This document shows, one piece after another, positions 7,711 through 16,201 of a stretch of DNA of 64,000 nt. Below the pieces are notes generated by a model. That model was not told where the DNA came from, made no database searches, and saw nothing but the letters and a program-made list of their open reading frames with translations. Numbering within the stretch: the first letter of the stretch is position 1; every line of letters starts with the position of its first letter. The DNA comes from Bradyrhizobium sp. JYMT SZCCT0180. GTDB lineage: Bacteria; Pseudomonadota; Alphaproteobacteria; Rhizobiales; Xanthobacteraceae. The stretch lies in contig NZ_JAFCLZ010000022.1 in assembly GCF_018130165.1 (NCBI RefSeq), forward strand, positions 62,001-126,000, written 5' to 3'. Both the position numbers and the translations under genes were made by a program.

Positions 7711-8970
7711 ATGACTTGGCAGTTCAGCGCCCCCGCCGGCACCGAGGTGGTCAGTTTGGATGAAGCTGGCGCGGCCGGACTCATGGTCGTGAAACTGCGA
7801 TCTACGAGCCCCATCGACCTGGCCTGCCCGCATTGCGGTGGACCGCGCACCAAGAACGGCACCCGCATCGTACGTTTTCGCGACATTCCCACCGCCTGCG
7901 GACAAGCGGTCGTCATCGATTGGCTCAGGCAAAAGTTCGTCTGCTCCCTCTGCCATCGATCGTCCCATGACCAGCACGCCGCATTCGATCGACGCCGCGA
8001 TATGACGGTTCGGTTCGTCGAGTGGGTCGGGAAGGAGGCCGCCGAGCGAGGGTTCACCGCCGTCGCAAAGCAGACGTCGATCAATCCGAAGGTCGCGCGT
8101 CGTGCCTTTCGCGAAACAGAAAAAAAGTTGGGCGCGGATGTCGGGCTGCTGTCGGACGCGATCGCGATCGAGCTGATCGATCTTGCGGGATGCAAGCGAC
8201 CTGCAATCATCGATGCGAGAGGGGAATTTGTGTTTGAGGTCTACGTTTCATCACAGGACATGCAAACGCGGCTGCCAGCATTCGCGAGCGACTACTTGCG
8301 TCAGCATGAGCACCCAATGGTGGTCGCCGACTTATCCCTTTTTCCAGGAAACGAGGGGACGCCCCGCCTCCTTGATGAGGCTTTCGGACCTCAGGTCGAA
8401 CGCCTGATAAGCAGAGCCTCGCTAGAGCGCGAAGTGGTTCATCGAATCTGGGGCTTGTGCGAACCGCTGCTTGACCAGAAATATCCCGATAGACACACGT
8501 GGCGATCCGTCCGGGCAGTGTTCTTCAGGAGGCGGAGCTCGATGAAGAAGATCGCGCGACGGCACCTGCAAGTCTGGGAAAAGATGCTGCAGCCTGAGCT
8601 CTACGCAGCTTATATGCTCAAGGAAGATTTCTTGGACATATGGCAAGGGCAAGCGAAGTCTTTTTCGGAAGATCGGTTTGATGCTTGGATACAACGAGCT
8701 GTGCGCCATTCCAATTTGCGGCTCGACGCTCTTGTCTTCATGATGCTCTCACACCGGCGCCAAATACTCGCCTTTTCAAGATACGACTTTCTTGATGGCT
8801 TCTATAAGCGGCTAAGCGCGATTACCTCACTTGACAAGAACAGAAGTGCGAGAAGCTTCTCGGCAGCACGTGCCGCATTGCTTATGCGCGGCCTCTCGAA
8901 GGAAAGAGAGAAACTCAACGAGCTTGTCGGTCAGTTCGCCGACGAGCTGATGGCCACGGGCAAAATCTAG
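7711..8970 (+). CDS. ISL3 transposase-like protein with zinc ribbon, no IS ends seen
   Basis: About 419 residues from ATG 7711 (open from TTG 7639). The N-terminal zinc ribbon CPHCGGPRTKNG...FVCSLCHR matches the zf-ISL3 layout, including the RDIPT motif. A helix-turn-helix-like stretch (GFTAVAKQTSINPKVARR) follows. The remainder aligns only loosely with the ISL3 DDE domain: AIIDARGEF and VVADLSLFPGN may be the first two acidic positions, but the spacing is unusual. No terminal inverted repeats or target duplication were noticed, and the next gene follows by about 50 bases on the same strand. Either a degenerate transposase or, more interestingly, a domesticated one used as cargo. Confidence 0.6.
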   Translation: MTWQFSAPAGTEVVSLDEAGAAGLMVVKLRSTSPIDLACPHCGGPRTKNGTRIVRFRDIPTACGQAVVIDWLRQKFVCSLCHRSSHDQHAAFDRRRDMTVRFVEWVGKEAAERGFTAVAKQTSINPKVARRAFRETEKKLGADVGLLSDAIAIELIDLAGCKRPAIIDARGEFVFEVYVSSQDMQTRLPAFASDYLRQHEHPMVVADLSLFPGNEGTPRLLDEAFGPQVERLISRASLEREVVHRIWGLCEPLLDQKYPDRHTWRSVRAVFFRRRSSMKKIARRHLQVWEKMLQPELYAAYMLKEDFLDIWQGQAKSFSEDRFDAWIQRAVRHSNLRLDALVFMMLSHRRQILAFSRYDFLDGFYKRLSAITSLDKNRSARSFSAARAALLMRGLSKEREKLNELVGQFADELMATGKI

Positions 8971-9019
8971 CCACGCCACGCGCGACCATTGCCAAAGAGG
9001 AAGGAGATTCCGAAGTGAA

Positions 9020-9847
9020 ATGAGGGTCATGGGAATCGATCTCACATCGCGTCCAACACGCAAGAAGCCAATCGTCTGCATGCATTGCATGTTAGAGAAA
9101 CGGGTGCTTCGCGCGGATCGTCTTGAACAATGGACAGAATTTGATCAATTTGAGCTCGCGCTTCAAAGACCGGGTCCGTGGATTGCAGGCATCGACTTCC
9201 CTTTTGGGCAATCGCGCAAATTCATCGAAAATATCGGTTGGCCTAGCACTTGGCCAGAATATGTTGCGCATGCTGGCTCTCTTGGCCGCGAGGGCTTTCG
9301 TGACGCGCTAGACAGTTACCGTAGGGAGCGTTCATTTGGTGATAAAGAGCATCGGCGCGCTACAGACATCGCGGCCTCCTCGATTAGTCCCCAGAAGCTT
9401 TACGGCGTACCAGTCGGATTAATGTTTCTTGAGGGCGCGCCTCGGCTGCTCCAATCAGGTGTCGCGATCCCCGTGCTTTGCATGGGCGATCCGGCCAGAA
9501 TAGTGGTCGAAGCCTATCCAGGCATACTGGCAAGGCACATTGTCGGGCGCGACGGATATAAGAATGACAGCGTAAGAAAACAGACTGAAAAGCAGTACCA
9601 AGTCCGCGGCTCTTTGCTTGATCGCATTCTGGGTGGTGAGATCGAAGCAAGATACGGTCTGCAGGTTGAGGCACCAAGATCCTTGGCAGAAGATCCCAGT
9701 GCCGACCAATTGGATGCTCTCTTATGTGCAGTCCAAGCAGCTTGGGCGTTTACGATGAGGGAGCACGGTTATGGGGCTCCCCGTGATACCGATCCACTGG
9801 AGGGTTGGATAGCTGATCCAAACCTTTGTCAAACTACAGGGCGCTGA
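9020..9847 (+). CDS. DUF429 family protein, predicted RNase H-fold nuclease
   Basis: 275 residues with the DUF429 pattern: GIDLTSRP near the N-terminus (first Asp), GIDFPFG (second Asp, about residue 58), VVEAYPG (Glu, about 162) and a C-terminal DQLDALLCAVQAAW helix (third Asp). These match the acidic residues of the RNase H fold that DUF429 is predicted to adopt. Biological role is unknown. The start could be ATG 9020 or ATG 9029; AGGAG at 9001 is somewhat far from both. It follows the ISL3-like gene closely and converges on the DISARM operon. Confidence 0.8.
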   Translation: MRVMGIDLTSRPTRKKPIVCMHCMLEKRVLRADRLEQWTEFDQFELALQRPGPWIAGIDFPFGQSRKFIENIGWPSTWPEYVAHAGSLGREGFRDALDSYRRERSFGDKEHRRATDIAASSISPQKLYGVPVGLMFLEGAPRLLQSGVAIPVLCMGDPARIVVEAYPGILARHIVGRDGYKNDSVRKQTEKQYQVRGSLLDRILGGEIEARYGLQVEAPRSLAEDPSADQLDALLCAVQAAWAFTMREHGYGAPRDTDPLEGWIADPNLCQTTGR

Positions 9848-9996
9848 TAGCCATTGTGATCGGCGGCCAATTTGAGAAGGCTCTTCTTCGTGGAAGTGTT
9901 GGATTGTTTCGGAGTCATGCTGGAATAAAAGTTTCTCAAAAAAGGGTTGGGGTCGATGTTGATTGTGCTTGAAATCTATTCGGTGGGTCACCTTGC

Positions 9997-10812
9997 TCAA
10001 TAATTTAAAGAACTCCCGTGCAGCCGGCCAAGCGTTCCCGCTGCAATCAACGAATCAAAATAGCGATTAACTGTTACTAACAGCTCAGCGTTCTTCACCA
10101 GCAGGCCGACCTCCAGGTTACGATTGAATGCGTCGTCCGTGAGATTGGCGCTGGAAACCAGCGCAATATCGTCCACAATGGCCACCTTAGCGTGAAGTTT
10201 TCCAGGACGGCCCGCTTGATTTCGTTCACGCTTGTCAACAGGCCAGTGGTAGATCTCCGACACTTGGATAAGAGCGGCAGGAAAGGCTCTCAGCGCGTCG
10301 TAACTAAGCTGGCCTTCCGAGGACCCTTCAAATTCGAGAATCAATCGAATTCTTGCCCCGGCCTTTGAAGCTTTCTGGAGTCCACCGGTCAATCGTTCGA
10401 TCTTCGCCGCAGCGAAGGTAACCAACAGAATGTCACGCTTAGCGTTGGCTATCAGGTCATAGAGCGCCTGATCGATCCGACGGACTGATATCTGATTTGC
10501 TGGTGACGGACCCGACCAAAGAAGCTCTATGTGTTGTTCAGCCCGTAAGTGTTGAAAGGTGGTGAAGGAGGTGTTGAGCGCCCAGCTTAAGGCTTCCCAA
10601 GACATCGTTCCTACACAAGAACGAACGACCTTGGACATCAAGAATGAAAGATCGGCGTTGTTGGTATTCGGTATGTTTTTGAGGACGAATTCCACGTTGG
10701 AAGCGGACGGAACGTTGCGGAGAACTTCACAAGTGGACGCAATCCAATTTGTCGGCGCCCTCCGAATTAGGTTCTCGATGGCAATGAAAAATTCGTCCGC
10801 CATGGCATTCAA
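9997..10812 (-). CDS. drmC: DISARM protein DrmC, phospholipase D-like
   Basis: 271 residues. The C-terminal half contains one PLD catalytic motif, KLHAKVAIVDD followed by SSANLTDDAFNRNLEVGLL (about residues 203-235), with the preceding RILVTF-like strand of the fold. DrmC proteins are small PLD-family members at the end of DISARM operons; in the founding work on Bacillus DISARM drmC was dispensable for protection. The start codon overlaps the drmB stop (ATGA, 10809-10812), showing translational coupling. It is the last gene of the operon and converges on the DUF429 gene. Confidence 0.9.
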   Translation of the reverse strand: MNAMADEFFIAIENLIRRAPTNWIASTCEVLRNVPSASNVEFVLKNIPNTNNADLSFLMSKVVRSCVGTMSWEALSWALNTSFTTFQHLRAEQHIELLWSGPSPANQISVRRIDQALYDLIANAKRDILLVTFAAAKIERLTGGLQKASKAGARIRLILEFEGSSEGQLSYDALRAFPAALIQVSEIYHWPVDKRERNQAGRPGKLHAKVAIVDDIALVSSANLTDDAFNRNLEVGLLVKNAELLVTVNRYFDSLIAAGTLGRLHGSSLNY

Positions 10813-12650
10813 TCAAAGAACGCTGTGCCGCGGGCAGAGAACGTATTCACCAACACAGAGCGATCGAGATACCGATTGCCGCGTTCGCACGATGTTTCCG
10901 GCGAGAATTGGCATGCATGGCAGCAGGCTCCTTGGATACCGCGACCGTGGACATCTGGTCGATGTTCGGAACAAAGGGGATCGGACGCGCAGATGCGCAT
11001 ACTCTCGAAAGCTTGTTGGAGATGACGACCAAGTGTTTGGGGTGTACCCAGCTCCACGAGGCCACCTAAGGTGCCTTCGCTGTCGGGCGCTGCGGTGTAG
11101 AGCAAGATACCAGCCATAGGACCGCCAACTTCGTTCGCGTTCCGCGAATAAAGTCGCTCACGCACGCTTGCTGCCGTATAACCGCAGTCGAGCACAATTT
11201 GACGCATCAGCGCGTGAGACAAGGAGTGCAGCAGCACTAACCGGATCCCAGGGAAACCTTCGTTTGCAGGTTTTAGTTTTCTGAGCGTCCGCCAGGCCTG
11301 GTGCGATTTGAGGAATTCCCGCTCAAGCTCCTGTACTTCCGGCTTCACTTGCCAGCTCTGTAATGCCTCCTCGCGAATGCGAAGAAAAATTCCTTCACCT
11401 CGGACTTCGGATGCGGGCAGCCATTTGGGGCTTTCGCGCGAAAGCTTAGTCAGACGGCCATCTGCCACAACTGTCGCCTCAGCGAAGTCGGCGTTCGATT
11501 CGACCCTGGTGAATCCTAGTAGCGCTCGTACTTCGCGAATTCGCTCTACTAACAGTACGTCCTCAAAGAAAGGTTCAAATCCTTTTGGGGGCGCAACCCG
11601 CTTCAGCTTAAAGTCGCGGCTCTCAGCAGCAGAATCCGGTTTGGAGAAAACCTGCCACTCCGGAAGTTTCAGGTCTTCTGGCGGAGTGGTTGCTTGCTGC
11701 GTACCCGTGCGCTTAGTTTCAATCGCTACCCAAATAGCTTCATCCGTGTATTCCGAGAACAGCGGAATTAGCGACTGGAACCTCTGGAGCTTCTTGCGGA
11801 GCAGACGGACTTCATCGACATCCTCGGTATCCTTCAGTTCCGCCCACTGCTCCTCGATCAATTTTCCAAGTTTGTCTGTAGCTCTTGGAATCGAAAGTGC
11901 AGAAAGAGGTATTGGGAACCAGGCATTCGAAGCGCCCAACAGGATCGTCTTTGCGTCCTCTTCGCAGTTCCGTTCTACTAGTCGTAAATGCGGATGATGG
12001 CCGGGGCAGTCAAATGGCGCGTCAGGATCGAATGCATCTGCCATCCGGCGCTCAACGTTGCATGTGTGGCATTTGACAATGATATCCGAGGCGTCACCGG
12101 ACGCTCCGAACTCGCGCATGCTCAACGTCGCGGGCCGGCAAGGAACGTTGCCCTTATGTACGAAATTGAGCCAAGGAAAATCGGTGAGATGGCCCTCCCG
12201 ACAAGCGAGAAGGAAACGCACTGAATGTGCTGAGGGCGGCGTTCCACCTTGGCTCTTTAGGCAGCCTTGATGGACATAGGCTGTTTTGTCTGGACGCCAC
12301 GGATCTTGTATCAACTTGAAGACGCCTGATTCCACGGTGGACAGCGTGTCGCACAGTGAGCACCGCATCCAGCGCGGAAACGGCACAACAGGCACGCCAA
12401 TTGCTGGTGCAGCCGGATCTCGATCCGCGCTGTCCAACTTGATCGGAGGCAAATAGAGCTTGCTCATCTGCGAGCCAAGGCGCTTCTGGACCGCGGCGAC
12501 AAGGCGGTCCTCCTCCAGCTCCTTGCAGTAGCGGGTATCCCAATCGTCCAGCCCCATCACCATTGCGGACATGTTTGGCAGGTCGACGAGCGAGCCGACA
12601 CCGAAGGTGAAGATTATTTGACTGGGACGGAGTTCACCGAGTTCGTTCAT
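10809..12650 (-). CDS. drmB: DISARM protein DrmB (DUF1998)
   Basis: 613 residues. The N-terminal region has RCSLCDT and a later CHTC pair that look like zinc ligands. The DUF1998 signature is clear in the C-terminal third: LLHSLSHALMRQIVLDCGY (about 468-486), then YTAAPDSEGTLGGLVELG and a terminal Cys cluster (CSEH...CCHACQ...CERGNRYLDR). DrmB forms a complex with the DrmA helicase that loads on DNA carrying free 5' overhangs. Ten bases separate it from drmA, and its stop overlaps the drmC start. Confidence 0.92.
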   Translation of the reverse strand: MNELGELRPSQIIFTFGVGSLVDLPNMSAMVMGLDDWDTRYCKELEEDRLVAAVQKRLGSQMSKLYLPPIKLDSADRDPAAPAIGVPVVPFPRWMRCSLCDTLSTVESGVFKLIQDPWRPDKTAYVHQGCLKSQGGTPPSAHSVRFLLACREGHLTDFPWLNFVHKGNVPCRPATLSMREFGASGDASDIIVKCHTCNVERRMADAFDPDAPFDCPGHHPHLRLVERNCEEDAKTILLGASNAWFPIPLSALSIPRATDKLGKLIEEQWAELKDTEDVDEVRLLRKKLQRFQSLIPLFSEYTDEAIWVAIETKRTGTQQATTPPEDLKLPEWQVFSKPDSAAESRDFKLKRVAPPKGFEPFFEDVLLVERIREVRALLGFTRVESNADFAEATVVADGRLTKLSRESPKWLPASEVRGEGIFLRIREEALQSWQVKPEVQELEREFLKSHQAWRTLRKLKPANEGFPGIRLVLLHSLSHALMRQIVLDCGYTAASVRERLYSRNANEVGGPMAGILLYTAAPDSEGTLGGLVELGTPQTLGRHLQQAFESMRICASDPLCSEHRPDVHGRGIQGACCHACQFSPETSCERGNRYLDRSVLVNTFSARGTAFFD

Positions 12651-12660
12651 TGCATGATCC

Positions 12661-15600
12661 TTAGTCGGCTCGGAGCCCGGTGAAGTGTTGGTCGAGAACC
12701 AGGTCGACAGTGCCCTCTACATCGCGCAACGAGTTCAGACAGGTGAACAATTCCCAGTCCCTTTCGCTGGCCTGCTCCAGCAAACCTACTGTGGCGCCTC
12801 CTTCCGATCGGTAGCCGAGCTTGTGATCTTTCTGGTTGTGTACGCGACGAAGCCATTCGTCACGACGCCGAGCGAGCATGTCTTTAATGCGCGCTGCGAC
12901 TGCAGGGTCATGGGTAGCATTGCCACCACGTTTACCCAAAATATCGAACAGCTTTGCCCACACCGGATCGGTGTCCAGCACTTCGCCAGCCCTCATGTTG
13001 GCATTCAGATGATCGTCCCATAGGCGCGTCAAAGCCACCATCACACCGGACAATCCGCGATCCAGCGCCCTAGCTGAAAAGGGAGTGACCGAAAGCGCTT
13101 CGACATGCTTGTAGAAAGTTTCGTGGTAATGCTCGAAACGTTCGTAGTGCGATAAATCTCGGGGTCTCGCCCAGTTAAAGACCGTAGTAACCAAACCCGG
13201 ACCATCAGCAGAACGTCCGACACGGCTGGTCGCCTGAATGTATTCGGAGGTATTCTTTGGCTGGCCGGCTACCAGCATCAAACCTAGGCGGTCGATGTCC
13301 ACGCCGACCGAGATCATATTAGTCGCGAGGACGACATCGTAGGGCACCGCCGAGCTTGTTCTCTGGCCTGCCTTACGTTCGGCGGCCCGCTGAACTTCCA
13401 GCGTCTTGTCGAAGGTCGCCTCCAATCGTTCCAAAATTTTTGGAATGTCTGTGCCCGACCTGCGGGACGTCATTTCTTCCAATGCTCGAATGCGGCGCTT
13501 GGCCAGTCCGCGTTGATCTGCATCGCGAAGGCGAGCGCGAATGTCGTCATCGACAAGCCGTCTTGTACCAGCCAGCTCGCGGATTGAGTTGAAATAGCCA
13601 GTCAGCGTCATCCACGGATCGGCTAGTCGGTCGTACTTGTCATACAGCACCTGGGCCGCGGCCATATGGGCAACGTAGCCGCGGATCATGGCCACGGGAT
13701 AGCGGCGTCCGAACGGGCTAAAGCCCAGGTAACGACGCCCAGGATAGTCGGCGCCGGTTGGACGCTGGATAGCAAAGAAGCTGTCGCGGATGCTGGTGCC
13801 TTGAGGTGGGAACACTTCCAGCCTGCGGACGAACAGCTTCTGAACCTGGTCAGGAGCGCGACGTATGGTAGCGGTAGATGCAACGATCTTGGGACGCACC
13901 TTCTTGCTGTCGACCTCCCAGGAACACAGCTCATCCACGGCGGACTCATAAAGTCCAACCATCGAGCCAAGTGGCCCACTGATGAGGTGTAACTCGTCCT
14001 GAATGATCAGATCAGGTGGACGAAGGAAGCTATGCGGGCGGTTTTTGACGGAGGGTAGATTATTGCGAGCTGGGTGGTATTTTCCGTCCTCAACTTCGGG
14101 TGACAAGAAGCCGTGACGATCGCACACCTCCGTCACCTTGCCGAACAGCATTTGAGTCCGGCCGTTCCAGGGCATCTGGGCGAATTTGTCCACCGTGGCG
14201 ATCAGCAGGGACGGGGGACGACGGTAGATTTCCTCATCCACCACCATCACCGGGAGCCCTTCCTTGGGCGCGTTCCGCTCCGTGAATTCGCACCGACCCA
14301 GATTGTCTCCACAGTAAGTAACGCAACGGCCGATATCGCTGGGCGCCTCATAGACTCGGAGATGCTGTTCTCGGATTTCGCTCCCGCACCACGGGCATGA
14401 GGTAATTTGGTGAGGGTTACCGTTGGAGGATGGCCGGCCGCCAACGCTGCGCTGGCGCAAAGCATTCGCTGCCGCGGCCAGCGTATTGGGTGTGGTCTTA
14501 TTACCTACCCAAAGGCCTAGACGGAACGGCGTCTCGCCCCACTTGGCTATCTCGGCACGACGGATGGTTTCACAAGCACAAATCAGTGCCGTGGCACGCT
14601 GGAACTGTTGCAAGGTCAAGAGCCGCAACGTGTAGCGCATCAGCACGGCAACCCCGTGATCGCCTCGAAGACCCTCGATCTCGCCCTGCAGCCGGCGCAG
14701 CGCCAACGTATAAGCTGTCAGCCCCAGATAGGCCTCAGTCTTGCCGCCACCCGTGGCAAACCACAGGAGATCAGCCACGGCATCGGTTTCATGGCTTCGG
14801 TCCGGGTGATGCAGATCGCTCAGGCTGGGCAGGTTAAGTAGAACGAAGGCCAGCTGAAACAAACGCCAACTTCGGTTCTTTGCCTCGTCCAGGGTTGCTA
14901 CCCCATCCTCAACCTTCATTTCCTTCTTGCGCACCCTACGCGCAAACGTGGAATGAACGCGCTGCTGCCACATGGCGCGATTGGCAAAGCGAAAAGCTTC
15001 TTCGGCCCGTGCGTTCGTCTCGATCAAATCGATGCCGGCCTTGATGCGTTCGAGTGCTCGCGTGCATGAGGCCACCGATCGCTTGGCAGCCTGTTCATGC
15101 CCTTGCAGCTTCTCGGAAGGTAGCGTCAACTTGGCGGCCTCGATCTTGATCCAGGCTGTGTAGGCCGTCTCGATATATCGCAGGCTGGTAATCAGTTCGT
15201 TCTTTGGCAACTCGGCGAGCGCCTTCATGTCCATCGTTAGGCTTGAGAGATTCGCGTCGTCGGCCGCAGAACGAGGGGTCTGCTGTGGGACTTCGAAGGT
15301 AGGCACCCATTCGGTTTCCACTTGTATGGCGCGCTCAGCCAGCGGCTCGGCCAGTGTGGAGTGCACCGAAATGCCGTGCCCCACAGCGAACTCGCGTTGA
15401 TGCCGGTAAAGCATCTCCAGGGTTTCTGTTTCGTCGCGGGTCAACGGGTCCATCCGCGAAAGGTCAGCCTTGGAGCTTTTGCGTTGAACGAAAATCGGCT
15501 CCCCGTGAGATCCATGCACGCGCAGTTTTGGCTGAAACACCCAAACCTCGTCCTTCGGCTCGCCGCGGCGGGTGCGCTCCTCCTGCTGGTTGACCATGAA

Positions 15601-16188
15601 CAACGTCACGACCCAGCCATCGACCGTTAACCGCATCCTCCCTTGCAATTGGACTAGCGGGTGCTCGGAGTGAAATGCGTCAGGTTCAATTGCTTCGTTC
15701 TTGAGGGACAAAACTCTCGGAGGTGAAACAACTCGAATCCTCTTCCAGACGTTGGCAGGGTTGCCGTCTTTTTTGCTTTGCGCATCGCTTTTGACGCGAA
15801 GATATTGACCCCATTCCGCCTCTACGACGATTTCCTTTGCTTCGTCGGAGACGACGAAACTCAGGCCCATCGATGATGGAAAATAAGTGCCCCCTGCTGG
15901 TACTCCTGAATCCGGTGCTCCCTCTTCGCCATCGTCGCCATCGCCGGCGGCGAGCTCATCCAGCGCGCCGGCGTCAACTTCTTCGTCCTTGGGGGCCAGC
16001 ATGCCGACCAAGTAGCGTTGATAAACGTGGTCCTCGTATTGGTTTAGTTCCTCGTCAGGGCCACCCGCGGGACCAAGAAGATCGCGGATGACCATTTCTG
16101 TGAGCTCATCGCGCAAGTCGCTCGGCGTCCGGCGTGCGAGAGCCGTCGTACCCAGACCCTGCGCAGCGGCTGTATTAAATGCGCTCAT
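12661..16188 (-). CDS. drmA: DISARM helicase DrmA
   Basis: 1175 residues, normal for DrmA. SF2 helicase motifs are visible: ATGGGKTEAYLG (Walker A, about 478), DLIIQDELHLISGPLG (DELH box, about 729), SVGVDIDRLGLMLVAGQP and YIQATSRVGR (motif VI, about 985). The N-terminal 400 residues are acidic and lack recognised domains, as in other DrmA proteins. With DrmB it forms the core DNA-sensing and translocating complex of DISARM. Thirteen bases separate it from the upstream methyltransferase gene. Confidence 0.93.
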   Translation of the reverse strand: MSAFNTAAAQGLGTTALARRTPSDLRDELTEMVIRDLLGPAGGPDEELNQYEDHVYQRYLVGMLAPKDEEVDAGALDELAAGDGDDGEEGAPDSGVPAGGTYFPSSMGLSFVVSDEAKEIVVEAEWGQYLRVKSDAQSKKDGNPANVWKRIRVVSPPRVLSLKNEAIEPDAFHSEHPLVQLQGRMRLTVDGWVVTLFMVNQQEERTRRGEPKDEVWVFQPKLRVHGSHGEPIFVQRKSSKADLSRMDPLTRDETETLEMLYRHQREFAVGHGISVHSTLAEPLAERAIQVETEWVPTFEVPQQTPRSAADDANLSSLTMDMKALAELPKNELITSLRYIETAYTAWIKIEAAKLTLPSEKLQGHEQAAKRSVASCTRALERIKAGIDLIETNARAEEAFRFANRAMWQQRVHSTFARRVRKKEMKVEDGVATLDEAKNRSWRLFQLAFVLLNLPSLSDLHHPDRSHETDAVADLLWFATGGGKTEAYLGLTAYTLALRRLQGEIEGLRGDHGVAVLMRYTLRLLTLQQFQRATALICACETIRRAEIAKWGETPFRLGLWVGNKTTPNTLAAAANALRQRSVGGRPSSNGNPHQITSCPWCGSEIREQHLRVYEAPSDIGRCVTYCGDNLGRCEFTERNAPKEGLPVMVVDEEIYRRPPSLLIATVDKFAQMPWNGRTQMLFGKVTEVCDRHGFLSPEVEDGKYHPARNNLPSVKNRPHSFLRPPDLIIQDELHLISGPLGSMVGLYESAVDELCSWEVDSKKVRPKIVASTATIRRAPDQVQKLFVRRLEVFPPQGTSIRDSFFAIQRPTGADYPGRRYLGFSPFGRRYPVAMIRGYVAHMAAAQVLYDKYDRLADPWMTLTGYFNSIRELAGTRRLVDDDIRARLRDADQRGLAKRRIRALEEMTSRRSGTDIPKILERLEATFDKTLEVQRAAERKAGQRTSSAVPYDVVLATNMISVGVDIDRLGLMLVAGQPKNTSEYIQATSRVGRSADGPGLVTTVFNWARPRDLSHYERFEHYHETFYKHVEALSVTPFSARALDRGLSGVMVALTRLWDDHLNANMRAGEVLDTDPVWAKLFDILGKRGGNATHDPAVAARIKDMLARRRDEWLRRVHNQKDHKLGYRSEGGATVGLLEQASERDWELFTCLNSLRDVEGTVDLVLDQHFTGLRAD

Positions 16189-16201
16189 GAAGCCCCCCAG
16201 A

